Below, one piece after another: positions 46,873 through 56,425 of a stretch of 64,000 bases of DNA. The DNA is taken from contig NZ_JARRAG010000002.1 of the NCBI RefSeq assembly GCF_029589435.1, forward strand, positions 2,542,001 to 2,606,000, written 5' to 3'. This DNA is from Paludisphaera mucosa (lineage in GTDB: Bacteria; Planctomycetota; Planctomycetia; Isosphaerales; Isosphaeraceae). Positions within the stretch are counted from its first letter, which is position 1. Each line of letters starts with the position of its first letter. The notes under the pieces were generated by a model. That model was not told the origin of the DNA, ran no database searches, and worked only from the letters and a program-made list of their open reading frames with translations. The position numbers and the translations under genes are program-made.

Positions 46873-47433
46873 ATGCAAGAGCTTTACGTGAGCACCGACG
46901 TCGAGTCCGACGGGCCCATCCCGGGGCCGCACTCGATGCTGAGCTTCGGGTCGGCGGCCTATACGGCCGAGAAGAAGCTGATCGCGACTTTCGAGGCCAA
47001 TCTCCACACGCTTCCCGACGCCCAGGGACACCCCGACACGATGGCCTGGTGGAAGACCCAGCCGGAAGCGTGGGCCGCCCACCGCGTCGACCTGCGACAG
47101 CCCGACGAGGCCATGAGGGCCTACGTCGCCTGGCTCAAGGCCCTGCCGGGCAAGCCCGTGTTCGTCGGATACCCGGCCGGGTTCGACTTCGGCTTCATCC
47201 ACTGGTACCTCGTCCGCTTCGCCGGGGAGTCGCCGTTCGGCTTCGCTTCCCTGGACGTCAAGTCGTACGCGATGGCGGTGCTCGGCACGAACTTTCGAGA
47301 AACGGCCAAACGGCGTATGCCGAAGGCGTGGTTCGACGAGGGCCTTCCCCATACCCACAAGGCGCTTGACGACGCAATCGAGCAGGGAGCCCTCTTCTGC
47401 AACATCCTGGCCGCCTCGCGGGGGGCCAAATGA
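46873..47433 (+). CDS. DEDD-family 3'-5' exonuclease-like protein
   Basis: 186 residues from the ATG at 46873, six bases after AGGAGAAG. The N-terminal strand [11 protein letters not shown] supplies Asp9 and Glu11; the later [17 protein letters not shown] fits motif Exo II, and [13 protein letters not shown] the Exo III acidic residue. It resembles short RNase T/DnaQ-like proteins that act on single-stranded 3' ends. Its substrate is unknown. It diverges from the OsmC gene and ends about 100 bases before the third ISAs1. Confidence 0.82.
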   Translation: MQELYVSTDVESDGPIPGPHSMLSFGSAAYTAEKKLIATFEANLHTLPDAQGHPDTMAWWKTQPEAWAAHRVDLRQPDEAMRAYVAWLKALPGKPVFVGYPAGFDFGFIHWYLVRFAGESPFGFASLDVKSYAMAVLGTNFRETAKRRMPKAWFDEGLPHTHKALDDAIEQGALFCNILAASRGAK

Positions 47434-47538
47434 GCGGCGGGCGGGTCCGGGGATCGCATGCGAGGAAATCGGCTCTGGCAATTCGCAGCCCTCGTCGTCG
47501 CCCATGATCATCTGGAGAAGATGGAGGTTCGGAGGCTT

Positions 47539-47548
47539 CTCGTCCCTC
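47539..47548. repeat. ISAs1 copy C target-site duplication, left
   Basis: CTCGTCCCTC, identical to 48760-48769 and directly outside the element end. Confidence 0.92.
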
Positions 47549-48759
47549 CAGGGTGAGCTAGTTCTTCAAGCTGCGTAGGTTCACGACCAACTCGTGGACC
47601 CTGGCGGCGTTGCGACGGAGGGCCGCGGCGACGTTGGTGACGCCCTGGAGGCGGAGCCAACTCACGGCGAGGTTCCGCAGGACGGCCAGGGCCTGGGGGC
47701 CGGAGCCGGTGCGGGTCCGGTTGGCGTCCTCGCCCAGCGTGACGTCGCGGACGTAGTGCAGCCCGTTCTCGATCGCCCAATGGCCCCGCGTCCAGGCCAG
47801 GAGCGTCGCGGCGTCGGCCCGGGATCGTGGGACGCTGGTGACGATGCATTGCACCTCGACCGTCGTCCGGCCCGCGGCCGTGATCGTCCGCTCCAGGCGG
47901 CCGACCTGGGCGGCGTGGGGCCAGTCGAGGTAGCCTCCCAGCATCGTCGTGACGGTCAGCCGTCGGCGTTCGACCCGGTCGCCGTGCTTGTCGACCGTGG
48001 TCGCCTCATCGCGCTCGGCGGCGGCCCGCCGCCGGGCGTAGGGGGGAAACCGGCGGCTCGCAGGCCGCCGCGACGTCCGCCAGGAGGGTCGGCTGGTTGG
48101 CGTCGACCTTCCAGAGGAAGTGGCCCCCGGCCTCGACGACCCGGCGGCTGAGGTCGCGTTGGCAGAAGGCGGCGTCGCCGGTGACGACGCGGCCCTCCAG
48201 GGCCAGCCCCTTCAGCAGTCGCAGGGCCGTCTTGTGCTCGTTGGTCTCGGCCGGGACGCGGGCCTGGGCGAGGACGCAGCCGGTGGCCTGGTCGAGGGCC
48301 GCCAGCAGGTGGACCGCCGGGGCGGCGCCCCGACGGCTCCCTCGCGAGGCCTTGCCGTCGATCGCCACGGCCCGCAGGCCGTCGGGGTCGACGTCGGGCA
48401 GGACGTGGTCGACCCAGCGGGCGACGGCCGCCTCGAAGGCGTCGGCGTCGAGCCGGAGGAAGACCTCGCGGACGGCGCCGTAGGAGGGGGGCCGACGCAG
48501 ATAGCCCAGGCGGTGCATCAGCCCGATGGGCTGGTCGCGGCCCCACTGCGCGATCGCCGCGTAGCCGCGGCAGCCGCAGAGGATCGCGCAGCACGCGTGG
48601 GCGAGGATCGCGGCCAGGGGATGCCGCCGCCCCGACCGCTCGCGCGGGTCGGGGACCTCGGCCAGGAAGTCGTGCAGGCGCAGCGGGCGTCGGTCGTCCA
48701 TCGGCGTCGACTCCAAAAAGTCGACAGCCTACCACAAATTAACGAACCGACTCACCCTG
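47549..48759 (-). mobile_element. ISAs1-family insertion sequence copy C
   Basis: 1211 bases bounded by CAGGGTGAGC (from 47549) and the complement of CAGGGTGAGT (ending at 48759), with the exact 10-base duplication CTCGTCCCTC outside both. It lies between the exonuclease and the ABC-F gene and breaks no gene I can see. The end sequence differs from copies A and B. Confidence 0.92.
47558..48716 (-). pseudogene. ISAs1 copy C transposase, one frameshift in a C/G run
   Basis: Starts at the ATG at 48716 (MESTPMDDRRPLRLHDFLAE) and shows VAIDGKASRGSRRG, VVTGDAAFCQRDLS and, in the second frame, GHWAIENGLHYVRDVTLGED. At 48041-48046 a run of six G (C on the coding strand) is one short. With seven the frame would read CEPPVSPPYARRRAAAERDE and continue cleanly into HGDRVERRRLTV and on to the stop at 47558, inside the inverted repeat. 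A homopolymer read error or slippage is likely, so the gene may be intact in the cell. Confidence 0.88.
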
Positions 48760-48769
48760 CTCGTCCCTC
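48760..48769. repeat. ISAs1 copy C target-site duplication, right
   Basis: CTCGTCCCTC, identical to 47539-47548. Confidence 0.92.
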
Positions 48770-48921
48770 AACGCCTCTTGCCGAAGTCCTTCATTGCAGC
48801 TATTCTTATGAGCTTTCTTCCGATTCTCACCGCCTGATCGCGACGACGGGCCCGGCCGGGCTTCGATACGGCGTTCGGGCTCACCCTCCTCGCCCGCCCC
48901 AACCGCGAGACGAATCCCCCG

Positions 48922-50625
48922 ATGATCCGATTGGTCAACGCCCACAAGAAGTTCGGCCGTCAGTCGATCTACGACGGCATCGACGCCTCGATCATCCGGG
49001 GCGAGCGGATCGGCCTGCTCGGGAAGAACGGCGCCGGCAAGTCGACCTTGTTCAAGGTGTTGATGCGCCAGGAGTCGCTGGACTCCGGCGAACTGCTCCG
49101 CGACCGCAAGTGCTCGATCGGCTATCTCTCGCAGGAGATCCACCCGCTCCGCGAGGGGACGGTCTTCGAGAACATGCTGCATCATCTCGGCCCCTGGACC
49201 GAGGCCGACCTTCGGCTCAAGGCGGTCGTCAAGGGGCTGGAAGCGGGCGACCCGCAAGCCCTGGACGACTACGACGACGCGATGGAAGCGTTCGTCTCCG
49301 CCGGCGGCTACGAGATGGAGGCCCGCGCCAAGGCGATCTTGCTGGGACTGGGCTTCTCGGTCGCCCAGCTCGACGCTCCGGTCGCCACCCTCTCGGGCGG
49401 CTGGGCGATGCGGTTGGCGCTGGGCGGCCTGCTCGCCTTCGACCACGACATCCTGCTCCTCGACGAGCCCACCAACCACCTCGACCTCCTCAGCGTCAAG
49501 TGGTTCGAGGAGTTCCTCCGCTCCTACCCCGGCGCGATCCTGATCACCTGCCACGACCGCGATTTCCTCGACCGGGTCATCACCAAGACGTTCGAACTGG
49601 AGCTGGGCAAGCTCTATTCCTACGCCGGCAACTACTCGGCCTACCTCCCCCAGAAGGAGCACCGGCTGGCGGTCCATCAGGCGTCGTTCGACACGCAGCA
49701 GAAGAAGATCCGCCAGATGCAGGACTTCGTCGACCGCAACCGCGCCAACGCGGCGACCGCCGGCCGGGCCCAGAGCCGGCTCAAGGCGATGGACAAGGTT
49801 GAGCGGATCGACGCGCCTCAGTCCGACAACTCCTCCGTCCGGATCCGTCTGCCCGAGCCGCCTCGGAGCGGCCACGTCGTCGCCAAGTTCGTCGACGTCG
49901 ACTTCTCCTACGGCGCCAAGGCGGTCTATCGCAGCCTCGCACTGGAGATCGAGCGGGGCGACAAGGTTGTGCTGGTCGGGCCCAACGGCGCCGGCAAGAC
50001 GACCCTCATGAAACTGCTGGCGGGCGTCCACACGGCGACGGGGGGCGAGGTGGCGTTCGGCAGCAACGTCGTCGCCACCTATTTCGCCCAGCACCGGGTC
50101 GAAGGCCTGAACATGAAGGCGACCGTGCTCGCCAACCTGCGGGAGGTCCATCCCGGCGCCAGCGAGGGCGCCTTGCGGCAGATGCTCGGCGGCTTCCTCT
50201 TCTCGGGCGACGCCGTCGAGAAGCCCGTCGGGGCGCTCTCCGGCGGCGAGAAGACCCGCCTCTGCCTGGCGCGGATCCTCACCGTCCCACACAACTTCAT
50301 CATGATGGACGAGCCCACCAACCATCTCGACATCGACAGCCGCGACGTGCTCGAGGAAGCCTTGGACGAGTATTCGGGGTCGCTCTGCTTCATCTCGCAC
50401 GACGAGCACTTCATCCGCGCCGTGGCGAACAAGGTGATCGAGGTCGAGTCGGGCAAGCTGACGGTCTACCCCTGCGACTACGAGAAGTATCTCTACGCCA
50501 AGCTCAAGCGGCAGGAGCCGGACAGCCCCTTCGCCGTGCTCACGCGCAGGGTCAAGCCCAGGGCCGACGACTCCCCCGACGGCGCCAAGCCCGGCGCCGG
50601 CCGCCGGACGTCTTCGGTCGCCTGA
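48922..50625 (+). CDS. ABC-F family ATPase (Uup/EttA-like)
   Basis: 567 residues, two ABC domains and no membrane segments, so a soluble ABC-F protein that acts on ribosomes rather than a transporter. Domain 1 has Walker [14 protein letters not shown], signature [13 protein letters not shown] and Walker [14 protein letters not shown]. The interdomain helical linker holds the P-site-tRNA-motif region ([20 protein letters not shown]). Domain 2 has [26 protein letters not shown] and [13 protein letters not shown]. The ATG at 48922 has no strong ribosome-binding site. The closest role is translation-factor-like (Uup or EttA type); antibiotic resistance is possible but not indicated. Confidence 0.93.
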   Translation: MIRLVNAHKKFGRQSIYDGIDASIIRGERIGLLGKNGAGKSTLFKVLMRQESLDSGELLRDRKCSIGYLSQEIHPLREGTVFENMLHHLGPWTEADLRLKAVVKGLEAGDPQALDDYDDAMEAFVSAGGYEMEARAKAILLGLGFSVAQLDAPVATLSGGWAMRLALGGLLAFDHDILLLDEPTNHLDLLSVKWFEEFLRSYPGAILITCHDRDFLDRVITKTFELELGKLYSYAGNYSAYLPQKEHRLAVHQASFDTQQKKIRQMQDFVDRNRANAATAGRAQSRLKAMDKVERIDAPQSDNSSVRIRLPEPPRSGHVVAKFVDVDFSYGAKAVYRSLALEIERGDKVVLVGPNGAGKTTLMKLLAGVHTATGGEVAFGSNVVATYFAQHRVEGLNMKATVLANLREVHPGASEGALRQMLGGFLFSGDAVEKPVGALSGGEKTRLCLARILTVPHNFIMMDEPTNHLDIDSRDVLEEALDEYSGSLCFISHDEHFIRAVANKVIEVESGKLTVYPCDYEKYLYAKLKRQEPDSPFAVLTRRVKPRADDSPDGAKPGAGRRTSSVA

Positions 50626-51449
50626 GCCGCAACATCCTCGAGCGGCCCCCTGAAAGGTCGAGCGTCGCCGCGAGGTTGAAAGGGGCGGGGTCGAGGCTGG
50701 GAAAGCTCCGGCCGTGCATCGTTGAAAGATGTCGATGTCTTGGTCTATTCGCGCACGCCTTCAGGGCGGTTTCGCCCTCTCTTCGACGCGCCGACGATCC
50801 GTCGACGTCTGCCTCCCGGCGGCTTCCAAACTTCTCGGCCTTGGTGGTTGCGGCTGAGTGCGTTCCGGACGGCCTCTCATGCCAAGGCCGTCCTGCATTC
50901 AAACGCTCGTCTAGCTCAGCAAGTTTGGTGGATTTTTTCCACAGCCTCCAGGTCGTCGATCCTCCGATTATGCTTCGCAACCTCGGAATCCGAGGGCGTC
51001 TCGATTTCGGACGTAAGACAGGTGCCATCCTCCTCGTCTTCGCGCAGCGCGTCCTAGGTGTCGTCGACCTCGACAGCCGGCCGACCGTCACGCCGGTCAG
51101 GCAGCCCGGCGAAATACCATCATCGAACGATCAGTTCGGCGAGGGTCAATCCCTGTGAAGGGACGGGGAGGCCCCGAGTGCGCCCCGCATGGGCCAGCCA
51201 TCCAACGACCAGTCGGTCGCACTGCGCTTTCCGTCTTGCGTGCCGTGAAGCCCGAGATCGCAGTCCGACCGTCGAGGCTGATGATGGCTTGCCCGCTGGC
51301 CTTGCACGGGCGATCCGAAGGGAACCGGCGCACGAGTCGGGGCTTGTTGGACGATCCCCTCGGTCGCACCAAGACGGTATCCCACCACCTCGCCTCCAGG
51401 TCTGGGACGCTCCGCTTACCGCGGTTTGCCCCGGGATGGCATACAGCCC
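50626..51449. other. intergenic, no supportable gene
   Basis: About 820 bases between the ABC-F gene and the IS chimera. Minus-strand reading near 51130-51330 contains a protein-like stretch (SGQAIISLDGRTAISGFTAR) that I cannot place; it may be an older mobile-element remnant. Nothing else found. Confidence 0.4.
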
Positions 51450-52001
51450 CGAGTGACGGAACCAGCCGGCTATACCGCTGGGCGTGACATGATCGAGGGC
51501 GTCGGCCACGGCCTGATGCAACGCCGGGGTCGTCCGCGCGGCGGCTCGCCGCAGACTCTCTTTGATCTTCGACCACATCTCCTCGATTGGGTTGTAGTCG
51601 GGGACCTTCGTCGAGTAGCCGCCGCGCGACCGGCCGAAGGCAAGCGCCTCGCCCCCCCCCTTTTTTCGCGCCGCCCCGGCGGCGTGCTGATGGGCTCGGA
51701 CGACCGTCGAGTCGATCATCAGCCGCCGGGCGTCCCAGCACTCGGCCCGCCCGGCCATCAGGTCGAACAGTCTCTTGAGCCGCCCCGAATGGATCCGGCG
51801 GCGGAGCCGGTTGGAGACCGCGTCCCGGGCGCCGAACTCCGCCGGCGGGTCGCGCCAGGGGATGCCGGTCCTGGCCCGGTAGAGGACGGCCTCGAAGAAT
51901 ATGCGGTCGGGCGGCTCCGGCTCCGGGCCCGGCTTCGAGCGGCAGCTATCCACCATCGGGCCGAGGACGGCCCGGATCTGGTCGGCGATCAGGTGTCGCA
52001 T
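51450..52001 (-). pseudogene. chimeric transposase remnant: IS5-type N-terminus joined to IS630-type C-terminus
   Basis: From the ATG at 52001 the frame reads as an IS5/IS427-type transposase start (RAVLGPMVDSC, RTGIPWRDPPAEFG, MIDSTVVRAHQHAAGA, GRSRGGYSTKV). At about 51607 it changes abruptly to an IS630 C-terminus (PDYNPIEEMWSKIKESLRRA, then ALDHVTPSGIAGWFRHSGLY). Neither half contains a full catalytic triad. The junction is in frame and suggests recombination between two elements. A run of nine C and six T sits within the IS5 part at 51652-51666. Confidence 0.8.
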
Positions 52002-52589
52002 GGCGGCGTCGGCCCCTCCCGGGTCGTGGTCCGCCGTAAATCCTCACCGGATCAACCTCCAGGCAGTCCACAAGCCCTAACATAGCGACGGGTGGCAACG
52101 ACGTGGGCGGGCTACACAGGGCCATGGCCTACCTGGTCTCGGGGCGTATGCCTCAATCAAGGGCCGTGCCGAACCACGCCTCATCGGGCCAGGAGCCCTC
52201 GTTCAGCCGGTCCGAATCCCCGGGTCAGGTTGGAGCGCAGAAGGTAGCCCAAACAAGTGCCCTTTTTTTTGTTGATCTCACCAGGATGTCGCGATACACT
52301 CCCAAACGCGAGGCGATATAAGCCAGACCGTTCTTAATCTGGCAGACAGAGAAGCCATCCTTTCTGGTTGCTTCACGTAGCAGATGACCGTCGGGGCGCT
52401 CGCCCATTACTCGTAAGCTCGGCGATGAACCGCAATCGGGCTGTCCGAGCGGAATATGCTTGGAGATCGTCTAGGTCGATCAATTCAGGCCCGAAGTCCA
52501 CGACCGGCCCACCGACGCTGACGCGAAGGCGTGGGTCAGGCTTGCGCTTTGCGCCACAATCGGGTGCCTGCCGAGGGAGAAGAACGGAC
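52002..52589. other. intergenic with a possible decayed minus-strand gene
   Basis: Two minus-strand frames look protein-like and may be one gene with an indel: VGGPVVDFGPELIDLDDLQA with ARLRFIAEL (about 52420-52600), followed by MGERPDGHLLREATRKDGFS and IASRLGVYRDILVRS (52225-52407). I recognise no family. A run of eight T lies at 52263. No other feature is seen. Confidence 0.35.
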
Positions 52590-53111
52590 ATGAAATCGAC
52601 GCGGCGGGCGGGCATGAGGATCAGAGCGGCCGGCCGCATCGTCGTACTCGCATCGGTTCTATCGACGATCCACGCGTCGCTGGGCTCCTATCCCCACCAG
52701 TTGGCCTATTTCAATCCGCTCCACGGAGGTTTGCACAGCGGGCATGAGCGTCTGCTGCACAGCAACGTCGACTGGAGGCAAGATTGGCTTCTCTGTCAAG
52801 CTTACCTGTTCGGCAGTCCAAGAATATTTCCACATAACTACTCGTACATTTATGTTGCTGAAGACGAGGCGGCCATACTTTGCGACGATTTCCGAGGCCT
52901 GGCTGATCTCCGCATGATGATCGCTTCCGTCCCACCCGCGACTCCGTTCGGGCTGTGCGTCGGCAGAACGGTCGCAAGCCAGGTTCTTCAGGGTATTCCG
53001 ACTCCGTCCTTGAGCAATAGTATCAGGGAGTGCATACGACGGGCGGAAAGATGCACCGCGATTACTCCGGCGGTCTTGCTATTCCACTGCCGTACCCCCA
53101 ACGCAAATTAG
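52590..53111 (+). CDS. C-terminal-domain-only relative of ArnT/PMT glycosyltransferases
   Basis: 173 residues. After a short basic start and one hydrophobic segment (IVVLASVLSTIHASLG) comes SYPHQLAYFNPLHGG, then HERLLHSNVDWRQDWLL, the element found right after the last helix in planctomycete PMT-family proteins (usually YPHSLSYFNELAGG and SNIDWGQDLL). The rest is a soluble domain with several Cys. The catalytic membrane part is absent, so it is either a truncated paralogue or a stand-alone extracytoplasmic domain. GGGAGAAG precedes the ATG. It is the first of a run of plus-strand exported proteins. Confidence 0.6.
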   Translation: MKSTRRAGMRIRAAGRIVVLASVLSTIHASLGSYPHQLAYFNPLHGGLHSGHERLLHSNVDWRQDWLLCQAYLFGSPRIFPHNYSYIYVAEDEAAILCDDFRGLADLRMMIASVPPATPFGLCVGRTVASQVLQGIPTPSLSNSIRECIRRAERCTAITPAVLLFHCRTPNAN

Positions 53112-53156
53112 ATGCAACTGTTCGCGTTCTCCCCCACAGCTTCAGGAGATCTTCAC

Positions 53157-54311
53157 GTGAAGCTCCAGCTCTCCTCGCTCTTGTCGTACGGGCTGATCGC
53201 CGCCTCGCTCGGAGTGATGGCCTGGACCACCTCCTCGCTCGGCATCCATGCTTCGACGGCGCAGAATCGAGGGGCGGAGGCCGGTGCGGATACGGTGCTA
53301 CTGCTCGGTGACAATCCGTACAAGATCTCGTTCGACCCGGTTCGAGTAGATCCGCCATGGGATCCAGCGGAGATGGAGAGATTCCTGGGATGGATCGCGG
53401 ACCCAATAGAGACCGACCCAAGAAACACTTCGCTCAGCCGCATGTCGCACGCGGCGCGACTGCTATCCCTGTCCGGTCGCGACCCTGCTTGGCTGAAGAG
53501 GGAACGAAAGACCTATGTGACGCGCGTGAAACTCCCGAAGCAATCGATCTGGCGCACTTGGCGGGGCCTCGAGGTGGCTGAGTCTGCCGAAGGAAAGCCA
53601 ACCGAGCACCGCGACCAGACGCTTGCCGCGCTCGCCGAATCCGGAGTTCCACTCAGCGCCGTGATCGAATCCGAGGATGGAGACTTTCACGTCTACGACC
53701 TCCTCCGGACCTCCTTGCATGAGTTCCATCTGGATCAAGAGGAGATATCCTGGACGGCGGCGGCCTACATCCGCTATCTCCCCCCCCAGACGACCTGGCA
53801 GAACCGTTACGGCGAACAATTTTCGTTGGACCACCTCGCTGAAGAGATGCTGCGGCGGCCGCTCCCTCGGGCGTCCTGCGCGGGGACCCACTTGGTCATG
53901 GTCCTGACTGAGTTCGCGAAAGTCGATCGGGGCCTCGGGATCTTAAGCTCGAACGTCCGAAGTCGGCTCGTCGCGTATCTTCGCAGCAAACTCTCTCAGG
54001 CGGTCGACTCTCAACTGGACGATGGGTCTTGGACGCATTGTTGGTCGCCTTCCGATCTCGTCGAAGGCCTCGACGTCTTCACGCCGGCAGATACCGACGT
54101 CAACCGGGTCACAGCGACGGGACATCTGCTCGAGTGGTTCCACCTCCTGCCCGAAGACCTGAAGCCGCCGGCCCGAACCGTCGAAAGCGGGACCGTCTGG
54201 ATCCGCTCGATTCTTCGCTCGACGCCCAAGGAAACCGTCGCGGAGGCGTTCTGCCCGTACACACATGCCATCGTGTCTCTCAACCTCGCCGCTCCCCCCC
54301 CGACGCGATAG
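53157..54311 (+). CDS. exported alpha-rich protein, unknown
   Basis: 384 residues from the GTG at 53157, which follows AGGAG by about eight bases. The N-terminus is a signal peptide or anchor (LLSYGLIAASLGVMAWTTSS). The mature part is helical with repeats of the kind seen in alpha/alpha-toroid proteins (SHAARLLSLSG, QLDDGSWTHCWSPSDLVEGL, NRVTATGHLLEWFHLLPEDL). The -DDGSW-H- and TGHxLEW pairs recall toroid folds, but no catalytic set is identified. It ends 53 bases before the Cys-rich peptide gene, so it probably belongs to the same operon. Confidence 0.7.
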   Translation: MKLQLSSLLSYGLIAASLGVMAWTTSSLGIHASTAQNRGAEAGADTVLLLGDNPYKISFDPVRVDPPWDPAEMERFLGWIADPIETDPRNTSLSRMSHAARLLSLSGRDPAWLKRERKTYVTRVKLPKQSIWRTWRGLEVAESAEGKPTEHRDQTLAALAESGVPLSAVIESEDGDFHVYDLLRTSLHEFHLDQEEISWTAAAYIRYLPPQTTWQNRYGEQFSLDHLAEEMLRRPLPRASCAGTHLVMVLTEFAKVDRGLGILSSNVRSRLVAYLRSKLSQAVDSQLDDGSWTHCWSPSDLVEGLDVFTPADTDVNRVTATGHLLEWFHLLPEDLKPPARTVESGTVWIRSILRSTPKETVAEAFCPYTHAIVSLNLAAPPPTR

Positions 54312-54364
54312 TGTGGCATGTGTGGGGGAAGGCGCACCTGCACCTGAGTGTCGTGGAGGATACC

Positions 54365-54631
54365 ATGAAGCTGTTGGCGACTCTCGGCGTCTCTTTGATC
54401 GTCGGCCTGGGCGCGATCTGTATGCAAGGCAGCAGACTGCCCGGCCGCGAGGTCAGCGCAAGCGAAGCTTCCCGAATCATCGGGGGCGCCTGTGGAAATT
54501 ACAAGGAAACCAGCTGCGGAGGCTGCACGGGCAACAAGCTCACGACTGGGTCCGCGCCGGGCGACCAGAACGATTCCGGTTGCTCAGGCAGCTGCGCTGG
54601 CAAGGGGGTCATCTCGGGCGTGTGCGGTTAA
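54365..54631 (+). CDS. exported Cys-rich peptide with double-glycine leader
   Basis: 88 residues. Residues 1-20 form a signal-peptide-like hydrophobic helix (LLATLGVSLIVGLGAI). Residues 30-41 read VSASEASRIIGG, a close match to the double-glycine leader ending that C39 peptidases cut. The predicted 47-residue product after Gly41 has six Cys (43, 51, 54, 73, 77, 87) and many Gly/Ser, so three disulfides or other modifications are possible. GGAGG lies six bases before the ATG at 54365. A strong hairpin follows the stop. The next gene encodes an exported tandem C39 peptidase. A processed secreted peptide is inferred; its activity is unknown. Confidence 0.75.
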   Translation: MKLLATLGVSLIVGLGAICMQGSRLPGREVSASEASRIIGGACGNYKETSCGGCTGNKLTTGSAPGDQNDSGCSGSCAGKGVISGVCG

Positions 54632-54651
54632 GAGTTGAGCCGATCCCTTCT

Positions 54652-54679
54652 CCGGGCCGCTCGGGAACGAGCGGCCCGG
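54652..54679 (+). terminator. strong hairpin after the peptide gene
   Basis: CCGGGCCGCTCG and CGAGCGGCCCGG form a perfect 12-bp stem with loop GGAA, 20 bases after the peptide stop. There is no T-run, so it may be an attenuator or mRNA-stabilising element that raises peptide expression over the downstream protease. Confidence 0.6.
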
Positions 54680-54878
54680 ACATTCGAAGCGTCATTCATT
54701 CCGTGTTCAAGGAATGCTCGATACGCCGACGGGTTCCACATATCGTCGCCACGTTCGACAGGACTCGATTCGAATTCTAGATGGACACCGAGGAGCTCAT
54801 AGCTCACGGAATAGCATGCGTTGTGGGTCGCCGTATCTCCGGCGTTTTGACATCGAGCCAAGGGAGGAGATGACCCAT

Positions 54879-56093
54879 ATGGCTGGACGGATCGAGGTCG
54901 AGGCGCCCGCAGGAAGCCGGTTCCCTAGGACGTCCGCGATGTGGATTCCTTTGGCCGCTTTCGCACTCCTGACCCCACTTCGAGCAGACGAGGTGACCCA
55001 GGCTTACGCCGAGGCGGAGCAGGTGAGCTGCGGACCTCGGACTGTATTCTCCTTGGCAAGAATGCTTGGATGCAATCTGGATTATGATGCGGTACGGGCG
55101 GAGTTTCGATTGGCGGAAAATGGATGTTCGGTACAAGATGTCAGGGGCGCGTTATTGAACTACGGAGTGGCATGCACAATCCGTCGCCTGGACCCCACCC
55201 AGCTTCTTTCGACGTCAACTCCGCTAATTGCACACATGAGGCCCCAGGGCACCGACGGCCATTTCATAATTGTAACTCGGATCGATAAAGAAGGCGTCGA
55301 GACCTTCGACCCGATGGTGAATCAAGACAAACATTGGAAATGGCGATCGTTTTCGGATTGGTGGAGCGGATACGTCGTCGTACCCGACCCTTCCCTGATC
55401 AATCGGGGGACAGGACCCATGATCCTTCTGCTTGGGATGCATCTCCTCGCGCTCGCGGTGCTGCTGATTTCGGTCATGAGATCCCTCTCGCCGTCGTCTC
55501 GGCCCGTCGGTTCAGGCCGTCGGGTGGCGATCAACATCCTGATCCTACTGGCTTTCGGGACCCTTGGGAGTCCCGTGACCGCGGCCGGGGCCGACGAGAC
55601 AATCCGTTCGAACGTGAATGACGGGAGAAATGCAGCCGGCCTCCTTGCAGGTTTATACGGCACGGATATCCTTTCGAACACGATCGTTCGTGACGAAGTC
55701 TGCAGTACGCTCGCCGAGGTCGCCTCGCTCCTCTCCAAGCACGGCATCAAGGCTCGCGCTCGGCAGGTCGATTACGAGGACTTGATGCACCGGACCGGAC
55801 CATGCATCGTTCCGCTCAGATTTGGCAGGACCGACGCGGCCACGCTTCATGTTTTGATCCAGGCGAACTCCGATGTGGTGACCACGGTTCACGCCGGACC
55901 GCTTCTTGTGTACACCTTTCCTGTCGATGAATTCCGGAGACGTTGGACCGGCCACGCGCTCATCCCGACAAGGCGTGTTCCTCGGACGGTCTACTGGGCG
56001 GGAGCCGGGGCACTGGCACTCCCGCCGGTCGCCTATGTGCTTGGCCGCAAGTTCATCGTTCGCTCGCGAGGAGCGTCGGGACAGGACGTCTGA
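54879..56093 (+). CDS. exported membrane-anchored tandem C39-like peptidase
   Basis: 404 residues from the ATG at 54879 (GGGAGGAG upstream; the ATG at 54870 touches the ribosome-binding site). A signal peptide ends near LRADEV (residue 38). The first C39 domain (about 40-170) has Cys51 in SCGPRTVFSLARMLG, His128 in GTDGHFIIVTRID and Asp144 in ETFDPM. Two membrane segments (about 180-200 and 216-236) flank a basic loop, which should be cytoplasmic. A second C39-like domain (about 245-365) keeps ATLHVLIQAN but lacks the CGP motif. A third membrane segment lies near the C-terminus. There is no ABC transporter domain. It probably processes the upstream double-glycine peptide outside the membrane. 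Confidence 0.78.
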   Translation: MAGRIEVEAPAGSRFPRTSAMWIPLAAFALLTPLRADEVTQAYAEAEQVSCGPRTVFSLARMLGCNLDYDAVRAEFRLAENGCSVQDVRGALLNYGVACTIRRLDPTQLLSTSTPLIAHMRPQGTDGHFIIVTRIDKEGVETFDPMVNQDKHWKWRSFSDWWSGYVVVPDPSLINRGTGPMILLLGMHLLALAVLLISVMRSLSPSSRPVGSGRRVAINILILLAFGTLGSPVTAAGADETIRSNVNDGRNAAGLLAGLYGTDILSNTIVRDEVCSTLAEVASLLSKHGIKARARQVDYEDLMHRTGPCIVPLRFGRTDAATLHVLIQANSDVVTTVHAGPLLVYTFPVDEFRRRWTGHALIPTRRVPRTVYWAGAGALALPPVAYVLGRKFIVRSRGASGQDV

Positions 56094-56425
56094 TCGGCCG
56101 ACCGAGGCTGGGGAAGCGGTAAACGCCATCCGGCGCAATCAAACACCCAAGAGACCTCAATGGCGATGGACCGTTACGACCACAACGGTTTCTCCACCTC
56201 GTATCCAGCGATTGTGCCGTGGGTCGCTCCCTCTATTTTAGCAGCCGACGCCGGCATAACTCGGTCCTTCAAGGCATGCTCCGGCACCCCGATCATTTCA
56301 AAGTCGGGCGAATCCTCCCGTCTTGCCATCGTCCTTGAGCGCCGCACGACCGCTTCGTTGACCGCCCGAGCGAGCGATTCGGCGATGTACTCATAACTCC
56401 TTTCGAACTGGCGAAGGAATTCGAG
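56094..56425. other. intergenic, with an antisense open frame
   Basis: About 330 bases. On the minus strand a frame ending at the TAA at 56174 is open back to about 56430 and reads protein-like (FLRQFERSYEYIAESLARAV, then DSPDFEMIGVPEHALKDRV). It has no proper start, so it is either a remnant or chance. No terminator is obvious. The plus-strand promoter or ribosome-binding site of the next gene (AAGGA) lies at the end. Confidence 0.35.

Noticed and set aside
56160-56396. 78-codon plus-strand frame between the C39 gene and the next gene, considered as a second precursor peptide
   Set aside because: No double-glycine leader, no signal peptide and only a weak ribosome-binding site.
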